Source: Absidia repens
Taxonomy: Eukaryota > Mucoromycota > Mucoromycetes > Mucorales > Cunninghamellaceae
NCBI GenBank assembly: GCA_002105175.1
Contig: MCGE01000020.1
Span: forward strand, 1-64,000
DNA length: 64,000 nt
Direction: 5' to 3'
Under the pieces are notes generated by a model that was not told where the DNA came from, did not search any database, and was given only the letters and a program-made list of their open reading frames with translations. Position 1 is the stretch's first letter. The number at the start of each line of letters is the position of its first letter. The translations under genes and the position numbers were made by a program. Of the stretch, positions 1 to 13,127 are shown in pieces.

Positions 1-95
1 GAAGCAAAAAAAGTCAGAAGCAAAAAAAGTCAGAAGCAAAAAAAGTCAGAAGCACAAAAAAAGTCAGAAGCAAAAAAAAGTCAAGAGCACAAAAA
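1..95 (+). repeat. 16-bp minisatellite, unit AGAAGCAAAAAAAGTC
   Basis: About six head-to-tail units of roughly 16 bp with small variations in A-run length (AGAAGC, AGAGCAC). The same array is inside the LTR-like repeat at 34637-34745, so it is a built-in part of that element. There are no spacers, so it is not a CRISPR array. Confidence 0.85.
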
Positions 96-183
96 GGTAA
101 ACAAATAAGTGTCGGGAGGCAAAAATCTCAAAAGCGACTGCAGGTTCACTGTGTTGGGAGCGGCCTCAGGCCGATCCTCGACA
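1..183 (+). repeat. 3' part of an LTR-like repeat (copy A tail)
   Basis: The stretch ending TCCTCGACA at 183 is nearly identical to the last ~200 bp of the copy at 34179-34832, including the minisatellite and the phrase GCGGCCTCAGGCCGATCC. The full copy begins TGTC and ends GACA, the TG...CA pattern of LTR ends. The 5' part of this copy lies outside the window. It is followed after only two bases (GA) by the start of another copy. LTR identity is inferred: no internal gag/pol, primer-binding site or target-site duplication is visible. Confidence 0.6.
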
Positions 184-185
184 GA

Positions 186-640
186 TGTCTTGAGTTATCC
201 TTTAGTATAGTTTTTGCTTGTTAGAGCTTGAAAATAAATTTGTTCCTTAGGCGGAATTTGAAATATCTTGTTCCTGATTTGAACAAAAATAGAATTGAGA
301 GTAGTGAGCACCAGAACTTTGTAGATAAAGTCCAACTGTAGAGAAAGTTTATAAAAAATAAACTTGGAGAAGTAAAATAAAATAAAAAATAAAAAGTATT
401 GACCTTTGTTGGTTCAATAAAAATAAGTGTATAACACACAGTAAAAATAAAATAAAAAAGAGGACTTATAGTCAAAAAATAAAAGAGGTTTCTATAATCC
501 AATAGAAACAGTAGATAATTTGGTGGTATAATAACCTTTGTACTAAGTTTTATTTGTTAATTGAGAAAACTGATAAAAAACTAAAGAGAAAAGAAAAGAA
601 AAGGATAATAATAAAAAGTTGCGATATATATACTAAATAA
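186..640 (+). repeat. 5' part of an LTR-like repeat (copy B head)
   Basis: Begins TGTCTTGAG and aligns with 34179-34600 through the CACCAGAACTTT, CTTTGTTGGTTCAATAAA and TCCAATAGAAACAGTAGAT segments. Similarity fades near 610-640, before the minisatellite would be expected, so this copy is truncated or its 3' end has diverged. It is joined head-to-tail to the preceding copy tail across the dinucleotide GA. Confidence 0.6.
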
Positions 641-837
641 AAGTTGATAAATATAAGGGTTCTGTTTTTGTGGTTTTTCGTCTATATATGAATTTTGTAT
701 TGTTTTTGTTTACGTTGATGGCGGTATTTCATTTTTTATATTTATGGGGGACTATACATCTGAGAGGCCCCAGCTGATCAGCTGGTTTATATTAAAAATG
801 TCCGCAGCAATGATGCTGGCGGTGTCATTGCTGATGC

Positions 838-1834
<997 letters not shown>

Positions 1835-2400
1835 GATTTAAATCCCGCCCACTTGATTTTTTATTCACTGCCATTTTTTATTTTTCTTCTCTTTCTTTTT
1901 TCTCTTCATCATTCAGCTTCTATGAGGTTATTTTGGACTTAGAATAGTATTAGGACTAGTTTACTATAGTTTAGAAGGCGTTTGAGCTCAGGGAATACAA
2001 GGTGCATGGGGATTCCCTTTCATTTTGGATCTAGGATTTTCAATGACCAGTGGTTGGCTTTTGAGAGTCATCATTAGCTTAGTTTAGTGTTAGTTTGTCC
2101 ATAGTTTGTATCAATATCTGAATAAAATATGTAGATTTTTGCTTTCTTCAAAGAAAAAATGTTCCATTAGTCTCTTTCATGTCATGCGTACTAGATCCCT
2201 TTTTCTTTAGTACCATCACCCCTTTTTGATTGATGGTTTGTGATGCTTCAATATGAGATATCCATGTACTGTACAGTTTTTCTCATACTTTGCACAGTAC
2301 ATTAACACAAACTTTACAACCATTCCTTTATATTAATATTGATCGTTCTTCGCATCTCCCAATAGACTTCCTCATGCTTCCTCGAAAAAAACCTTCCCTT
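1835..2400 (+). repeat. dispersed transcript-like repeat, copy 1
   Basis: Starts near AAATCCCGCCCACTTG (1839), followed by a pyrimidine tract. It then carries the body shared by all copies: TTAGGACTAGTTT, TGCATGGGGATTCCCTTTC, TTAGCTTAGTTTAGT, and TGAATAAAATATG near 2120, plus the downstream block CCATTAGTCTCTTTCATGTC. No open reading frame is conserved between copies. Other copies are at 28240, 29430, 32775, 46905 and 53150. Confidence 0.75.
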
Positions 2401-3408
2401 GAAAATACATTCTTACAATGAACACCTTGTCTTTAGTTTTAATATCTATCAATATGCTCCAATAAACCATGTTTTTTTTTTTTTTTTTTTTTTTTGAAAC
2501 CATCCTTCAATTCACTGTTGTGAGTGTTCTACCAAACAACTTTATTCTAATTTGTCCGCTATTACTATTTTTCCCCTAGAGGCCTAGCGGTCACTCGATT
2601 GACAGTTCTCAATCACTTGGTATAAAACGTGACCGTATTCTCTTCTCTACCATTTATATTAACCAACCTAGACTATACCGCCAGCCTTAACCTCCACCGG
2701 ACTGGATATAATGTGTATATATAATAATAATAATAAAACCCAGATATAGTGAGTTGAGACCAAATGGCAGCCTTTCAGGTGCAAAATGGCGGACAAGAGG
2801 GGAGAGGTTCAAATTTTATCAAAAAAACACACTTCAACAATCTCCTTGGCATCCAGTATATCTTTTTTTTTTTTTTTTTTGCAAATGTGAAGGGGAATAT
2901 AAGAATTGTGACCATTATGATGTACTTTACGTTCGTGCTGAAATCCACCATACTTTGTTTTTATCATTTTCCTATTTGATAAAAAATAAATAAAAAATAA
3001 TAATCAAGATCTCCCCTACCCTACTCCAATATCTCAATAGCGCGATCCTCGTGCCAAATAATTTTTCATTTTACAATCAAACATCATTAGTTATATCCCT
3101 TTTTAATTCACAAGTTGGTTTTTATTCAATACAATCATATTTGGATAAAATAAGAGACAATAACTAAGACTGCTAGATAAACATACTATAGACACATTTT
3201 GACAGGAGAGGATTTCCAACCCAGGATTTCCAACCCAGGATTTCATCCAGATTGACGCACACAGGTCATGGGGAAGGGTATATGGTGCTTGAATTTGTCA
3301 ACTGTTTCAGAATTGCTAACAAAACAACCGATATACAAAGGGACTATTAAAGAGTAGATGAGTGTCAGGCTTGAGCATTTCGTATGATCTATTTCTTTCC
3401 TCCTTTAC
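2401..3408. other. intergenic with short tandem repeat
   Basis: Poly-T runs and AT-rich sequence. A 14-bp unit AGGATTTCCAACCC is repeated about 2.7 times at 3209-3246. No gene seen. Confidence 0.5.
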
Positions 3409-3955
3409 CTATGAAATACATATCGGGATTCCATATTGACGGCCACTGTCAGTGCCACCGCTTGACAATAGAGAAAAACAAGACAATCAGGCACAACGAC
3501 ATCATCATCCAGAAAGTAACCATTGATATATTCTTGATATTTTTGAATAGTTGTTTCGACCACCTATAAAGGGAACAAATAAACATGAACATCGAGCATA
3601 AACTAATCAACCCCCCGCAGATCAACTTTACAGTAAAAGAATTCAAAAGAGGATCTGGCAACAAGGGTTATTTCTGCAATACCAGTGTTGAATGAGTCCA
3701 CGGAACTGGATACAAACCCCCCCCAATATGCTATGCTATGGAAATTTGCCAAGTCAAAATAAAAAGTTAGTATCCAGTAGGGCATAGTATCAATAAAAGT
3801 GCCCCATGCTGTATTATATACAATATTTCGATACCTGTAAACTCAATTGTTGTCCAAGTGTAAAAGAGCAAATTGCGTGTAATACAAAGCCTTCAGATCT
3901 GGTTTTATCAGAGAGTTGACGAGCCCTTCAGCATGCAGAACGATAGTAAGTAACC
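3409..3955 (-). pseudogene. decayed membrane-protein gene, family not recognised
   Basis: On the minus strand an exon-like block (about 3955-3632) reads VLHAEGLVNSLIKPDL, a TGA, then in the same frame NTAWGTFIDTMPYWIL and further hydrophobic sequence. A GTAAAG...TTATAG intron follows (3631-3564). The next block, 3563-3409, reads VVETTIQKYQ...FLDDDVVVPDCLVFLYCQ...ESRYVFHR and ends at a GTAAAG donor. The coding look is good, but the first block holds an in-frame stop and its frame does not join the second across the intron; a run of eight G lies between. A pseudogene, or an active gene with sequencing errors, are both possible. Several predicted membrane helices. I do not recognise the family. 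Confidence 0.4.
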
Positions 3956-4289
3956 TGGTCTATGAATTCCGCTTCTAGGTATAGTCATCATGTTTGTGCT
4001 TCAAAAGAAAAAGGTTTTTTTTTCTATTGTGCTTCAGAAGTAACCTAGATTTAAAACACCGTTAAGGATCACAAGGCGATCGTCGATCTGTATATTGCGT
4101 ACTGACCAACCAATTTGATTAAAAAAGATAATATATGGATAAAATATATATATTCATTGTTTTTTTTTTATTTGAAGATTTTATTCAATATGGTAAAATA
4201 AACAATAGAGTAAAATAAAAGATAATAACTATAACAAATGGCTAGAAGACACTAAATAAAAAACACTAATCTATAAAATATGATCTACG
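3956..4289. other. intergenic, 3' flank of the transporter gene
   Basis: AT-rich. TTTATT at 4180-4185 is the minus-strand AATAAA and fits as poly(A) signal for the transporter that ends at 4290. Nothing else recognised. Confidence 0.5.
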
Positions 4290-5837
4290 CTACGCCTTCC
4301 CATTTGCCTGAGCAGCATCAGCAGCACTTTGACTTGAGGATGACATGGGGATACTTTGTTGTTGGGAGCTATTGGTATTGGGTTTGCTACCAAATGTTTT
4401 AGCGTAAGAGTAGACGAGACCGGCGATGAAGCCAACAATGATAGCAGTGACATTGGCAAAGGTAGCAGGATCACCAAAGAATAGAATACCTGAGGCAGCA
4501 ATTGGTAATTTGTTCAAGGCGCCAACCATAGAGTAAGTGGTCGAGGACGTAGTACGCACACACCAAGCAGAGGCATAGGACATGACAAATGCTGACACTC
4601 CAGAAAATACCATGGCATATATCATTTGAGTTCTGACATCTTCTGGGCTAAGAATCATCATCATATTAACGGTTAGTGTTGGGGATAATTATTATCATGC
4701 CTACCATATTATTCCTCCCGTCCCACCCATCCCAAACCCCCAATTTCCTTTTTCCGTTGAACTTACAATGTTTTTGTCAAATTTTCAGAGCTCCAGTCTT
4801 CAAAGATGAAACTAGGAATGATCAAAAGAGGAATGGATAAAACGTTGTTGTAGTACATGGTATCAAAGTCCTTGAATGAAGTCAACTTGATACGTTTGCG
4901 CATATAAAGGACAAACGCAGCAGAGGAAATACAGTTGGTGGCCATCCAGAAGTAACCGATCAGTGTTGAATCCAAAACGACAAGTTCTGACAGTGTTTCT
5001 GATATATCAGCCCATCCCGCAATGATAGACGATAGAACCTAAACAAAATAAATATAAATAAATAATAAATAATCATGTCCTAATAGCCCAGTCCCCTTGC
5101 CCCTCTCTATCTCTCTCTTTCCCGCTTACTGCCGCCGCCACCGCCTGTTGTTGTTGTCCTTTCCTATGATTTTTTTTTTACCATCAAACCAAAAGAAAGT
5201 AACATTTGTTCAGTGACAGCACCACCAAACCAAAGCACTTCCCCATAAGCAATAAGAATGATCGTCAAGTTCTTGAAAATAGTGTAGATCGGAATTCGAA
5301 GATATTGAAGGGATTTGGAGCCAGTGTAGATCATGGCCACAAGGGCAGCAGCAATAGGGAACCATTTTTTAGCTTCGTCCTTATCAAAGTCACGGAATTT
5401 GATCAGGTTTAAAAACTTGAAGGTGTGCAACAGAGCAACAGTGACCAGATTCTACGAAAATTCAATCATAAAAAAAAACCAAAAATAGAATTTATGTCAG
5501 TTAATATATTTTCCGCTGCTTAAGTCCTTTTAGGAGCGAGTGAATGAGACAGTGAGTGCGTGTGTATGCGTGTATGTTTTTTTTTATTTCTTACCTGAAC
5601 AGTTAGAAGCATAAAGTTCATATTGAAACCATAGCCACTAAGTACATATTTGTTTGTGACAGTCATCAAGATACTGGCAAAACAATAGCATGCAATAGGC
5701 AAAGATGCACGCATGGCAGGTGATAACGTGATAATAGATGGAGCCACAATGGTTGATGATGAATGGCCTGGGCGTTGTTCATCTTGATCGTTGATTGAAA
5801 TTTTGCTGTATTCTGGCTTGGATGAAGAGGATGACAT
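4290..5837 (-). CDS. VRG4: GDP-mannose transporter (Vrg4 type)
   Basis: Golgi nucleotide-sugar transporter that exchanges cytosolic GDP-mannose for lumenal GMP and feeds mannosylation of proteins and lipids. Four exons: 5837-5595, 5451-5182, 5038-4767, 4647-4290, giving about 380 residues, the usual family size. Both diagnostic motifs are present: MYYNN (family FYNN) in exon 3 and GALNKLP in exon 4, inside the typical stretch [20 protein letters not shown]. About ten hydrophobic segments are visible; the short N-terminus is Ser-rich. The start is the first ATG after an in-frame stop-rich leader. It is transcribed divergently from the peptidase at 6396 across a 558-bp spacer. The Ala/Ser/Gln-rich C-terminal tail is not conserved. 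Confidence 0.93.
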
Positions 5838-6395
5838 GGTGTAAAAATATATGAATTAGGTCTAAAAAGCGTGGTGCGTTTTGTTTAAGTGTATGAGTAT
5901 ATGTGTAAAAGTGTTATAGGGAAGGGGGTGTGACGGAGAGGGAAGGGGGGGGGAAGGTTGATGAACAAAAAGAATAGGAAGAGAAAGAGGAGTAAAGAGA
6001 AATAAAAAAAAGGGAGATGGGGGAATAGTTTTGGGGCTAAAGGGGGGAGAGATGAAAAAAAAAAGGAATATAGCAAAGAAGGAAAAAGAAAAAAGAATTG
6101 AAAACCACTAAGAAAAGAAAAAAAAATATTTAGGACGAAAAGTCACCATAGGAATATGGAACATTTGATTGGCTAGAAAAATGAATCGACGTTCATCAAT
6201 GGCGGTATTTCAATCATAAAAAAAGGGGACGATCAAAAAAGCAACTTTTTTCAAGCAATCGTTGGTGGAATATTTTATCCGCTTCTGGATCATAAAAACT
6301 TGACTTTGATTGACTTTTTTTCTCTCTCTCTCTTTCTTCTTCTTTTTATTCAAAAACACTTTTTTTTTTAATATATTTATATTCAATTATTATTT
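5838..6395. promoter_or_regulatory. divergent promoter region, transporter/peptidase
   Basis: 558-bp spacer between two divergent start codons. It holds G-rich runs on the transporter side, GGCGGTATTTCAATC near 6200, a (TC)n pyrimidine tract near 6321 and AT-rich sequence just before the peptidase ATG. No precise factor site can be assigned. Confidence 0.4.
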
Positions 6396-9300
6396 ATGAC
6401 ATTCCAAGGCAAAGACAACACAGATTTTGAACCTGCCTACTTTTCCAAGCTGGACAACAATCTCGACAGGAGATCTGGAGCTGGGTGGTCATGGTTACGG
6501 TTGATCGGCTACTGTATCCTTGCTGTCATGCTATCAACACACTTACATTACAAGCTACCTGCACCAAAAACACATAGAGGCATTGATCCCAAGACTGGTC
6601 TTGTTGAATTCTCTGAACGGAACGCTATTGATACGATCTCTTATCTCAGTGACACTCTAGGTTACCGTAAGTGGTTATATCCCCTCCCCCCCTTGTCTTT
6701 CTCCTTCCCTTTCATTATATTATATATACTTTCCTCCCCCTTGTCAATTATTGAAGCTCCCTACTGATATGGACATATTGAATAAACTTTTTATTGTTAT
6801 AGGTATTGTTGGTACAGTAGAAGAAGCTCAGTCGGCCGATTATTTGAAAAACATGATTCGTGAATACAAGCAAACGTCAGCAACTATACCCGGCGCCCCT
6901 AAATTTGACGTTTGGATTCAACAAGAAACTGGAAGTCATCGATTTGACATTATGGATCATAGTAAGTGGGTGCATGAATTAAAGACAAAAGACTCAAGGA
7001 GGCGTAGGGACGGAAGGGACCATGTTTTAAAATTTATGCAATCTAATTTTTTTATTTTTATTTGATTCATTTATTATTATAACAATAGTGGTTTTGAAAG
7101 CATATACCAATATCACCAACATTATTGTTAGATTGTCTTGCCCTGAAACGAATGATATGTCTGCTGGTCGAACTTGTGAAGATAGTGCCGTGCTTGTCAA
7201 CTCTCATTTTGATACAACCCTGGGGTCTCCTGGTGCCACAGATGATGGATCTGGTACTGCTGTCATGTTGGATATCATTCGTGTACTCAGCCAACGTGAT
7301 TGGACTGGTTACAAAAACTCTATTGTGTTTTGTAAGTTGTCATCGACATCATCGTTTTCCCCAATTAGAATACATCACCTGACTGATTTCATTTCTTTCT
7401 CCCTCTCTTTTTTTTTTTTTTTTTTGTTGGTAGTATTCAATGGTGCCGAAGAAACACTTCAAGATGCTTCTCATGCCTTTATTACCATGCACGACCTTAA
7501 AGACTCGTAAGTAGTACCTGAATAAAAAAAAAAAAGGAGTATGCAGGGTGTGTGTGTGTGGAGTGCGGAGGGGATAGGATACAAAAAAAAGTAACTTTCA
7601 TTTACTTTTTTGATAGAATCAAATCTGTGGTGAATATTGATGCATGTGGCACCACTGGGCGTGAAATCCTTTTCCAGGCCAATTCAAGGGAAATGATTGA
7701 AGCTTATAAACAGGCACCTTATCCCCATGGGACTGTCATGGTAAGTAATCGATATACCAAATCAAAGGGGGGCGGGTGGCGGTAAAACAATAAATGCGAT
7801 ATTTAATCATTCATTACTTTCGTAGGCCAATGATGTATTCCGTACTGGACTTATTCTATCTGATACTGATTTCCGACAATTTGTACAATATGGGAATTTG
7901 ACTGGGATTGACATGGCAATTTACAAGAACTCCTATCTGTATCATACTCATTTGGACATTACAAGGCATTTGGAACCAGGAGCTATGCAGCATCTGGGTG
8001 AAAATACATTAGCAATTATTGATCATTTGGCAAAAAACACTTCATTGGATGGAATGGTCCGTACAAGCGAAATCGTCTTCTTTGACGTTCATGGTAATTA
8101 AAAAAAGGAGGAGACTATTAAACAACAGTGATGGGATGATCAGGGGACAAATGAAAAAAAAAGGAGCCAGGAATGATTAAATGACAGATTATACTGACAA
8201 AGGGTTTTCTTTTTTTTTCATTCAATAATGAAATGATATACCAAAAATAGGGATATTCTTCATGGTTTATTCTTGGGCAACAGCATACAAAATTCAAATG
8301 TCAACTGTCTTGATCGCCTATGCATTTATTGGATACATCATTTACAAGACTAGCCAATCCACTCCTTACCGTCCAATTAACGTACTTGCTTTATCCTATG
8401 TACGATCGACTGTTTCCTTGTGGCTCAGCGCTATTGCCTCCCTCGTGCTTCCTACTACGGTGGCCCTGTTTTTAACGTCCAGTATGATCCATCGCCATAT
8501 GGCTTGGTTTGCCCATGAATGGTATGGTACCTTGATTTTCTCCCCTATGGGTCTCTTTGGTGCTTATGGTGTCCAATATCTTTTCTACTCGCTGCCAGGC
8601 CCTCGACATGTAGATATGGAATATGGGGTGTTTAACTCATCAGTGTCTGCATTTGCCGGTGTGACCTTTTTGACGACGTTGACAGGCGTGGCGAGCTCTT
8701 ATATCTTCTGGGTCTTCACCGTGGTTCTCCTTTCTGCGGCCATGATCAATGAATTCTTCCTCAAGTCTACTCTCCCCGATGTGAAATACAGACTCCCCGA
8801 ACCTAAAGTTCACCTCTGGACTTATGCTATCTCAACACTGCCTCTGACTTTTATCTTCAGCGACAACATCTATGCTTTAATTGATATCTTTGTGCCGTTG
8901 ACTGGACGCATGGGTGTGGATACACCGGTGGATGTTATTATTTCGGTCATCTTTGGTGCCGTTGCCTTCTTTGGTTGCCTCCCTTCCATGGCCCATATCC
9001 ATCGGTTTGGTAAGAACTACCTTGCCAAGGTGCTGACCTGTGTTGCCATAGGCCAGGTAGCTATTTTGATGTCAGTGATTGTTTCAGGTGGTACCCCTGG
9101 TGGATGGGCCTTCCCTTATGATGAAATGCATCCCAAGCGACTGTAAGTATCATTGATCATATGGACATATGCGGGATGCAAAAAAAAGTAAATAAAACAG
9201 GGTTTACTAATTTTTTATGTATATATACATACAATGCATATTATTAGATTTATTCAACATTTAAAGAACTTGACATCCGGAGAGGCTTACATCGCTGTTG

Positions 9301-9974
9301 CCGAAGCTGATAAGGGACCCTATATCAACACTGTATTGGATTCATTAAAAACGGAATTAAATGTGGATGTGGAACAGCGCCCAGGCTCCGAAGGCATGAA
9401 AGATTGGGACTCCGTATATCCATTCAGTCACTTCCTCGGTGGTTATCGCCTAAATACAGAACCCTATATTCGGGCCCACAGCAACAATCCCAAGGTATCT
9501 CAAGCCGTCAGTCTGGCCAACGAATTCCCTGGACCATTCCCTACGCTTACAGTACACAATGATACATACAACCCTGTCACTGGTGTCCGATCCTTCTCTA
9601 TCTACAGCATGGCACCCTCTTATACCTGGACGGTCATCTCCTTCCATGGCCTTGTTGTGGATTGGAGTATTCAAAACGAAGAACCTTTGACGTATCCTTC
9701 TCGGTATGTAGTGCGCCATGTGACTGGCTTCGGCAACGACGGATGGAAATTGGATTTGGCAGTGAAGGTGCCTGAATCAGACCGAGCACTGGCGGAGGTT
9801 GGGCAATGGAAAATGCAATTTGAATTCACAGCATTGGAAAAGGAAGGATTTGCTGGACGAGGGGAAGAACGATTGATTGGTGGTGTGGGTATGCTTGGTG
9901 TTATTCAGCGTATCTTGCCTGTTTGGACAACTACCACCTGGTTAAGCTCGGCCGTACAAGAATGGGAATTATAG
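6396..9974 (+). CDS. PFF1: Membrane-anchored M28 metallopeptidase (Pff1/ERMP1 type)
   Basis: Multi-membrane-spanning M28B zinc peptidase related to fungal vacuolar membrane protease Pff1 and animal ERMP1. Eight exons (6396-6666, 6803-6961, 7089-7331, 7434-7506, 7617-7740, 7826-8093, 8251-9142, 9248-9974) join in frame to about 918 residues. N-terminal anchor helix GYCILAVMLSTHLHY. The lumenal peptidase domain carries the zinc and catalytic signatures: NSHFDTTLGSPGATDDGSG (His, Asp), FNGAEE (Glu pair), NIDACG (Asp) and YHTHLD (His). After it come about seven or eight membrane segments (residues about 380-660) and a C-terminal lumenal domain. All key residues are present, so it should be active. 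Localisation to the vacuole or ER is inferred from the family. Confidence 0.92.
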
Positions 9975-10316
9975 TTTTTAGTTTTTTTTTTTTTTAGTTT
10001 ATATATAAAGCCATTTCTATTATTATTATTACTATTATTATATACATTCATATATCCCACCATTTTCTTTAGTTTCCTTCTCTCGTTTTATTAGCTTTAC
10101 TTTTTATTACTGTTTATTGTCATACTCTTCACATATTTATAAACTCATTGGAAAAATACATTTGATCGATATGGGGAAGCCGCGGGGATTTGAAAGGCCG
10201 CTCGATTTGACTATTTTTTTTTTATTTCACCACCCCCTCTTTTTTCCATTTCCACTCATCTTTATATTATACTTATATTTTTGGATATTAAAAAAAAAAA
10301 AAAGAGGAATTCAGAC
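9975..10316. other. intergenic spacer
   Basis: Peptidase 3' end and phosphatase promoter: poly-T, TTATTATTATTACTATTATTA, pyrimidine-rich sequence and an A13 run just before the phosphatase ATG. Nothing else seen. Confidence 0.5.
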
Positions 10317-11384
10317 ATGAATGGAAACAATTTGGATAGACGCTATTTTGTTGAAGTCTTTGAAAACTGCTCCTTGGATGACTGGCAGTATGAAATGCGG
10401 CGTGAAATACAAGAACTCTTGGTAAGCAAAGATCATCAACAGAAAAGGACGATGTATGTATATGGCATTTGGATGGATGACTATGTGTGTTTTGTTTTTA
10501 TATATATATATATCAGGTGGAGCTTACTTCTTTTTTATTTATTTATTTGTTTTTATATATCATTGCTGTTATTGGACTTATCCTGTTTCTCTTCTTCTCT
10601 CTCTCCTTTCTCTGAATTGATCTTTTGCTATTGACGGTCCGATGACAATACACAACACATAAACAGCCAGGGTTATATCTTGGTCCGTTCAACATTTGCC
10701 GGGATATTCAGCTTCTCCAAAGTCTAGGTGTGACGCATATTCTCAGTATACTGGACAGTAGTGAATTGACTCTCTTCCAACGCACCCTTGAAATCACAAA
10801 CCAGTTTGTCAATCATGTCATTCAAGTCGCTGACACTCCTCTCCAACCACTTATCGCTCACTTTCCTGTGGCAAACCAATTTATCAAATCGGGATTGGAT
10901 CAAGGTGGCAAAGTGCTTATCTGTTGCAATGGTGGTATGTCTCGAAGTCCTTGTTTCGCTATTGCCTATATCATGGAAACCTTCAACATCAGCTTCCGCG
11001 ATGCCTATCAGTTTGTGCAAGCCAGACGACTCTGTATCAACCCAAACGAGGCCTTTAAAAGTCAGTTAAAGGTAATACAACAGACGAATAGTGGAAAACA
11101 TGGGGTGATAGGTGTGTGTGCGCAAGAGGAAATGGTGTTAATATACAATGGTGCTGACTTTTTTTTTTTTTTTTTTTTTTTTTGGATGGGTATGCCGTTA
11201 CTATTAGGAATACGAACCAATTTATATGGCGGCACATTCACAAAGTCAGCTTGGCAGTATAGAAGTGACGAATCCAAGATCCAAGAAACGAACACAATTT
11301 GCGGATGAAAATGATGACACGAGTGGAGATGATATGCGATTGGATTTGAAACGAAGAGATCATTCAGCAATGGATTCCATGTAA
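10317..11384 (+). CDS. STYX: STYX-type dual-specificity phosphatase
   Basis: Three exons (10317-10421, 10667-11071, 11208-11384) encode about 228 residues, close to the length of animal STYX. Hallmarks of the STYX subfamily are clear: YEMRREIQELLPGLYLGP at the N-terminus, IAYIMETFNISFRDAYQFVQ, RRLCINPNEAF and EYEPIYMA after the catalytic loop. Animal STYX is a pseudophosphatase because the catalytic Cys is Gly. Here the loop reads ICCNGGMSRS, so a Cys occupies the nucleophile position and the preceding His of the usual HC motif is also Cys. Arg of the CX5R loop is kept. Activity is therefore possible but not certain. The tail is charged (SKKRTQFADENDD). Start chosen as the first ATG giving the conserved N-terminus. 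Confidence 0.88.
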
Positions 11385-11817
11385 AGCAATCAACAAAAAA
11401 GAAGGCATTCCTTTTATCAACAAAAGAAACCAAAAATCACAAAGACGACAATGCCTTCATCTCACCCACTGTCACCATCGAAACCGAAAAAAATAAATAA
11501 ATCACGATCCATCCACACACACACACACACACTCCAATGTAGAAAGAATGAAACCCCTTTACATCCCCCCTCCACCTTACCTCGTGGTTTTGCTTGTCTG
11601 TCACCTTTTTCTCTTCATTCATATATCTTTTATATATACAAAATTCCCCTCTCACCCTCCCCGCACTCCACTTATCCACAACATATGACAGATACCTATT
11701 TAATTTTTAGTTCATTATTATCCTTCTTCTTACCCCTCCCACGTCTACTTCCTCTCTCGTGCATCTTCAGTTTTAGCTTGATCATTATCTTTCAATTTTT
11801 TTTTTTTTTTTTGATTT

Positions 11818-11823
11818 AATAAA
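11818..11823 (+). terminator. poly(A) signal AATAAA of the STYX-type gene
   Basis: First plus-strand AATAAA downstream of the stop codon at 11384, after a T-rich 3' UTR of about 430 bp. Confidence 0.4.
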
Positions 11824-13041
11824 AAATGATTTACATCATGCGTTATCATGTCTTCAAGGTTTTGTTAGTTATATGTTAATGGGATATAGTGGAAGACATG
11901 TATTTTATAGGACTTTGTGTGTGTGGAAACTAGTATGGGTTATAGTGTTAGGCGAAGTGTATCTTTGACAGGTATCATGCTAGAAGTGGGACTCTGTCTA
12001 TAATGATTTAGGTGACGGGGTGGGGGGTTGGGGAGCGATGGCGGCGGTGTGCTTAATGCAGGAGGCATCGGAGGTAGCATGCATTTATGGGCGGGAGAAT
12101 AATCATATCAAGGACATCAGTAGCACTTTTGTGAATTGAATCCCGGTCATGGGAGAAGCGACGGTTAGCAAAAACCAGAAAAAAAGAAAAAAAAAACTTT
12201 TGACATTAACTGGGTGATAATAAAAATTGACATGATGGGGAAGTTGAGAAGATCGTCTGCTTTGGAAGAACAAAAGCGTTAATGATCATTACTTCTCAAT
12301 CTTAGTGGTCAGGTGGTGGGGGGGGAGGTTTGCGCCCAAGTCGGTGACATTTCGGTCAAAAAAAGGGAGGTTGAACGGGGGGGGGATGAAACAGGCATAT
12401 AGACGTTATTATCATTATTATGCCACGTCATATAGAAAGAAGAAGAAGAAGAAGAAAAAAAAAAGGGAAAAGGCTATGTTGAGATCACGTTTTGCATGGA
12501 TGATTCAAGCGCCTACAAGGAAATGTATTTTCGCCATAAAAATGAAAAATAATCATAGGCGGTCGTACAAGGTACGTTGGGCGGTAAAGATCACGGCGAG
12601 GATCGGGACTTGATAAACATGCAAATTGTCTGGGGAAAATCTTTAGTATAAACAAGCGGGGAAAATTATAGGTAAAATTCGGGAAGAATTTGGCTTGAGT
12701 TTTTTAGTTTTATTAGTCTTGTTTAATTTCTGGATGAATCTTCAAAGCGGTCTGTGCAAAAAGGAACCATCAAACATTAAATTGAAATCCAAACTAAGTT
12801 CCTTGTGTTTTGTCAAATACGCAATAATAATGAGAGTTTGGAGTTGTTGTTATTATAAAATAATGCATAAAAACCGGAAAAACAAAGAGAGCTTATATTC
12901 TAAACGTCTCAGTTCTTAATAACTAACTTATAGGGGGAGGGGGGAAATGAGGGGATGAGGAACAGTGGAGGGTCAAAGGCGACAGTGGTGATGAAACATA
13001 AACAAAACTAAAGTCAAAACACAAAAATAGACAAGCACTCA
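11824..13041. other. intergenic, no gene seen
   Basis: Mixed sequence with G-rich patches (12019-12030, 12318-12327, 12378-12386) and A-runs. Open frames here are short, unsupported by splice signals and compositionally random. Confidence 0.5.
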
Positions 13042-13049
13042 TATATAAA
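13042..13049 (+). promoter_or_regulatory. TATA-box-like TATATAAA
   Basis: TATATAAA lies about 80 bp upstream of the ATG of the zinc-knuckle gene at 13128, a sensible spacing for a Pol II TATA box. Confidence 0.45.
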
Positions 13050-13127
13050 TCAACCATTCTCATCCAAGCTTGATAGAAAAATTAATTCTTTCATTTATTC
13101 CTTTTTTTTTTTTTTTTATAATTCGGT

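Noticed and set aside
1..95. Regularly repeated 16-bp units as a possible CRISPR array
   Set aside because: Units are directly abutting with no spacers, lie inside a eukaryotic repeat, and recur at 34637.
12305..12613. Basic open frame of 102 codons
   Set aside because: Driven by GGG and AAG runs; no conserved motif.
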